A DNA stretch of 7,224 bases from an uncultured Clostridia bacterium (GTDB lineage Bacteria > Bacillota > Clostridia > Christensenellales > Borkfalkiaceae), in the NCBI GenBank assembly GCA_947629605.1, contig CANREK010000064.1:1-7224 (forward strand), written 5' to 3'. Under the pieces are notes generated by a model. The model saw nothing but the letters and a program-made list of their open reading frames with translations, was not told the origin of the DNA and made no database searches. Shown here piece by piece: positions 5,479-7,224 of the stretch; position 1 is the stretch's first letter; each line of letters begins with the position of its first letter. The translations under genes were made by a program, and so were the position numbers.

Positions 5479-6207
5479 TCATTTTCTCAATAGATACATT
5501 AAAATGGATGCCGAGACGGCGGCGTTGAGACTTTCGACACGGCCGTCCATCGGGATGCCGACGGTGAAATTTGCCGCCGCGCGGGTCTCCTCCGAGAGGC
5601 CGTTCCCCTCGTTCCCGATGCAGAGGCAGAATGTTTCGGGCGGTTGAAATGTAAAGATATCTTCACCGTTCATGTCCGCCGCAATTTTTGGAATGTTTTC
5701 AAGTTTACACAAAATCTCCGCTCTCGTTCCGCGCATGAGTTTCGCATAGAACACGCCCGACATCGATGAACGCACACACTTGGGCGAATAGGGATCGGCG
5801 CAGTCGGCAAGATAAATTTCCCGATATCCCGCCGCTGCCGCCGTTCTGAGAATTGCTCCGACGTTGGCGGGATCGCTGACGCCGTCGAGGAAGAGACAGC
5901 GGCCGTTTGGCGCTACCAAGGGAAATTCGGGGATCTTTACCTCGGCTACAATGCCTTGGGGCGTCTTTTCGTCGCAGATCGCCGCAAAGACATCCGCGCC
6001 GAGCGTGACGAAAGGAAGCGCAAAAGTTTCCCCCTCGTAGCCCTCGGAAACGGCAAGACGAACGACTTCAAGGCCGCTCTCGATGCACTCGCGGACCATC
6101 TTCCGCCCCTCGACGAGAAAGGTCCCCCTCTCCCGTCTCCCCTTTTTTTCTTTGAGGGAGGCGAGCTCCTTGACGATGGGATTTTGTTTTGACTTTATAA
6201 CAATCAT
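5479..6207 (-). CDS. TrmH/SpoU-family RNA 2'-O-methyltransferase
   Basis: A 242-residue SPOUT (knotted) S-adenosylmethionine-dependent enzyme that probably methylates a ribose in rRNA or tRNA. The N-terminal 90 residues (SKQNPIVKELASL, FLVEGRKMV, TPQGIVAEV) match the L30e-like substrate-binding domain of TsnR/RlmB-type proteins. The catalytic domain shows motif 1 at 107-127 (LDGVSDPANVGAILRTA, with Asn115 and Arg121), motif 2 at 196-205 (CIGNEGNGLS, with Glu200) and motif 3 at 218-236 (IPMDGRVESLNAAVSAS, with Ser226 and Asn228). All catalytic positions appear intact. The target nucleotide is unknown. It follows rplT in many Clostridia, as here, and lies 18 nt before yebC. The ATG at 6205-6207 sits immediately behind a terminator hairpin whose 3' arm holds the only candidate Shine-Dalgarno. 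I leave the symbol blank because several paralogues share this architecture. Confidence 0.93.
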   Translation of the reverse strand: MIVIKSKQNPIVKELASLKEKKGRRERGTFLVEGRKMVRECIESGLEVVRLAVSEGYEGETFALPFVTLGADVFAAICDEKTPQGIVAEVKIPEFPLVAPNGRCLFLDGVSDPANVGAILRTAAAAGYREIYLADCADPYSPKCVRSSMSGVFYAKLMRGTRAEILCKLENIPKIAADMNGEDIFTFQPPETFCLCIGNEGNGLSEETRAAANFTVGIPMDGRVESLNAAVSASILMYLLRK

Positions 6208-6210
6208 TAC

Positions 6211-6237
6211 AAAAAAGCCTTTCCCAGAAAGGCTTTT
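6211..6237 (-). terminator. intrinsic terminator after rplT, overlapping the methyltransferase ribosome binding site
   Basis: On the minus strand AAAAGCCTTTC (6237-6227) pairs with GAAAGGCTTTT (6223-6213) over 11 bp with a 3-nt loop, ending in a run of T up to 6211. The AAAGG at 6222-6218, about 10 nt before the methyltransferase ATG, lies in the 3' arm and would be masked when the hairpin forms. The gap from the rplT stop to the next ATG is 36 nt, nearly all hairpin. The near-palindrome could also terminate weakly in the other direction. Confidence 0.85.
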
Positions 6238-6243
6238 GTTTGT

Positions 6244-6594
6244 TTAGAGAGCTGCTTTTGCCTTGCCGCAGATCTCGGCAAAGGCCGCCGCATCGTTGAC
6301 GGCAAGATCGGCGAGGATCTTGCGGTTGAGCGTAATGCCCGCTGCTTTGAGCCCATAGATGAGCTTGGAATAGGAGAGCCCGTTGAGCCTTGCCCCCGCG
6401 TTGATGCGGGCGATCCAAAGTTTGCGCATGTCGCGCTTTCTCAGTCTCCTTCCGACGTATGCGTATTGCAGGGACTTCATCACCGCCTGACGGGCGATGC
6501 GATAGTTCTTGCTCTTGCAACCGAAATAGCCCTTTGCGAGCCTGAAAATCTTTCTGCGTTTTTTGACTGCGTTGACGCCTCTTTTAATTCTCAT
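6244..6594 (-). CDS. rplT: 50S ribosomal protein L20
   Basis: Protein of 116 residues, normal for bL20. It shows the expected MRIKRGVNAVKKRRKIFRLA opening with its long basic extension, then KGYFG and YRIARQAV. YAYVGRRLRKRDMR, LWIARINAGAR, LNGLSYSKLI and GLKAAGITLNRK follow, and the C-terminus ends in an alanine/lysine-rich tail. L20 binds 23S rRNA early in 50S assembly. In several bacteria it also represses its own operon; the operator in Bacillus lies upstream of infC, outside this window. The ATG at 6592-6594 follows GGGAGG at about 7 nt, 12 nt after the rpmI stop, so the two ribosomal genes are tightly coupled. A strong terminator follows. Confidence 0.98.
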   Translation of the reverse strand: MRIKRGVNAVKKRRKIFRLAKGYFGCKSKNYRIARQAVMKSLQYAYVGRRLRKRDMRKLWIARINAGARLNGLSYSKLIYGLKAAGITLNRKILADLAVNDAAAFAEICGKAKAAL

Positions 6595-6606
6595 ATCCTG
6601 CCTCCC

Positions 6607-6807
6607 TTAGTCCTTGTAGGGGATCATGCGCTTGACGGTATTTGCCTGCGTCTCGGAGACGAGGGTAGATTGGCGCAGATTTCTCTTTCTCTTTCTGTTC
6701 TTGGTCTCTGCTTTGTGGTTCTTTCCGCCGTGAGCTCTGTTCACCTTGCCGGATCCCGTGAGCCAGAAGCGCTTTTTGGAACCGCTGTGCGATTTCTGTT
6801 TGGGCAT
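6607..6807 (-). CDS. rpmI: 50S ribosomal protein L35
   Basis: Very basic protein of 66 residues, the normal bL35 size. It opens with MPKQKSHSGSKKRFWLTGSGKV and continues RAHGGKNHKAETKNRKRKRNLRQ, ending KRMIPYKD as expected. It binds 23S rRNA in the large subunit. I chose the ATG at 6805-6807, giving the conserved MPK start. The frame is open five codons further to a TTG at 6820-6822, but that TTG is part of the ribosome binding site (TTGGAGG) and would add a non-conserved MEDTA. It lies between infC and rplT in the conserved order. Confidence 0.98.
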   Translation of the reverse strand: MPKQKSHSGSKKRFWLTGSGKVNRAHGGKNHKAETKNRKRKRNLRQSTLVSETQANTVKRMIPYKD

Positions 6808-6865
6808 TGCTGTATCCTCCAAATTGCTTTTTTATGATGTAATATTGCCCCTGAGGGCGTACTGC
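6808..6865 (-). other. infC-rpmI spacer with small hairpin
   Basis: This 58-nt gap on the minus strand contains GCCC-TCAG-GGGC (6858-6847), a 4-bp stem with a 4-nt loop, then an AU-rich stretch leading to the rpmI ribosome binding site. There is no U-tract, so it is not a terminator. It may be a processing or translational control element, but the evidence is weak. Confidence 0.3.
6814..6822 (-). promoter_or_regulatory. rpmI ribosome binding site
   Basis: On the minus strand TTGGAGGAT ends about 7 nt before the rpmI ATG at 6807. It decides the start at the conserved MPK rather than at the overlapping TTG. Confidence 0.85.

Positions 6866-7224
<359 letters not shown>

Noticed and set aside
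6808..6865. L20 autoregulatory leader between infC and rpmI
   Set aside because: Only a 4-bp hairpin is present, without a pseudoknot partner or terminator. In Bacillota the known leader lies upstream of infC, outside the window.

Overview
This window looks like chromosomal housekeeping DNA from an anaerobic member of the Bacillota (Clostridia), probably an uncultured gut lineage. The grounds are the infC-rpmI-rplT order followed by a SpoU/TrmH-type methyltransferase, the DapL (diaminopimelate aminotransferase) lysine route, AGGAGG-type ribosome binding sites, sigma-A promoters with TTGACA -35 boxes, and several classical intrinsic terminators. Coding sequence is fairly GC-rich by eye, while the main intergenic region is strongly AT-rich. 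No mobile element, CRISPR array, tRNA, rRNA or defence gene is visible.

Left block (1-3045, all minus strand): a promoter at 3015-3044 drives dapF (diaminopimelate epimerase), then dapL (LL-diaminopimelate aminotransferase), then malQ (4-alpha-glucanotransferase), which runs off the left edge just after its catalytic aspartate. DapL makes LL-diaminopimelate and DapF converts it to the meso form used for lysine and peptidoglycan. MalQ has no obvious metabolic link to them. It lies in the same reading frame as dapL, separated only by one TAA and two sense codons.

Divergent region (2950-3221): about 270 bp of AT-rich DNA holds two back-to-back promoters, each next to an inverted repeat. The rightward promoter drives a small zinc-ribbon Nudix hydrolase (3222-3713). 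That gene converges on a six-helix membrane protein of unknown function (3755-4672, minus). The 41-bp gap between their stop codons is filled by two hairpins, one terminator for each direction.

Right block (3755-7224, all minus strand, transcribed from right to left): infC (partial, IF3), rpmI (L35), rplT (L20), a terminator, a TrmH-family RNA methyltransferase, yebC, a second terminator, and the membrane protein gene. The first five concern ribosome initiation, ribosome structure, RNA modification and translation. Terminators lie inside this series immediately before the methyltransferase and the membrane protein, so expression probably steps down at each, or depends on internal promoters not seen here.

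I see no clearly new biological system. The more unusual points are regulatory: the dyads at the divergent promoters, the paired terminators whose U-tracts also encode the C-terminal lysines of the opposing genes, terminator hairpins at two gene starts, and the absence of Shine-Dalgarno sequences in the dap-malQ operon compared with the rest of the window.
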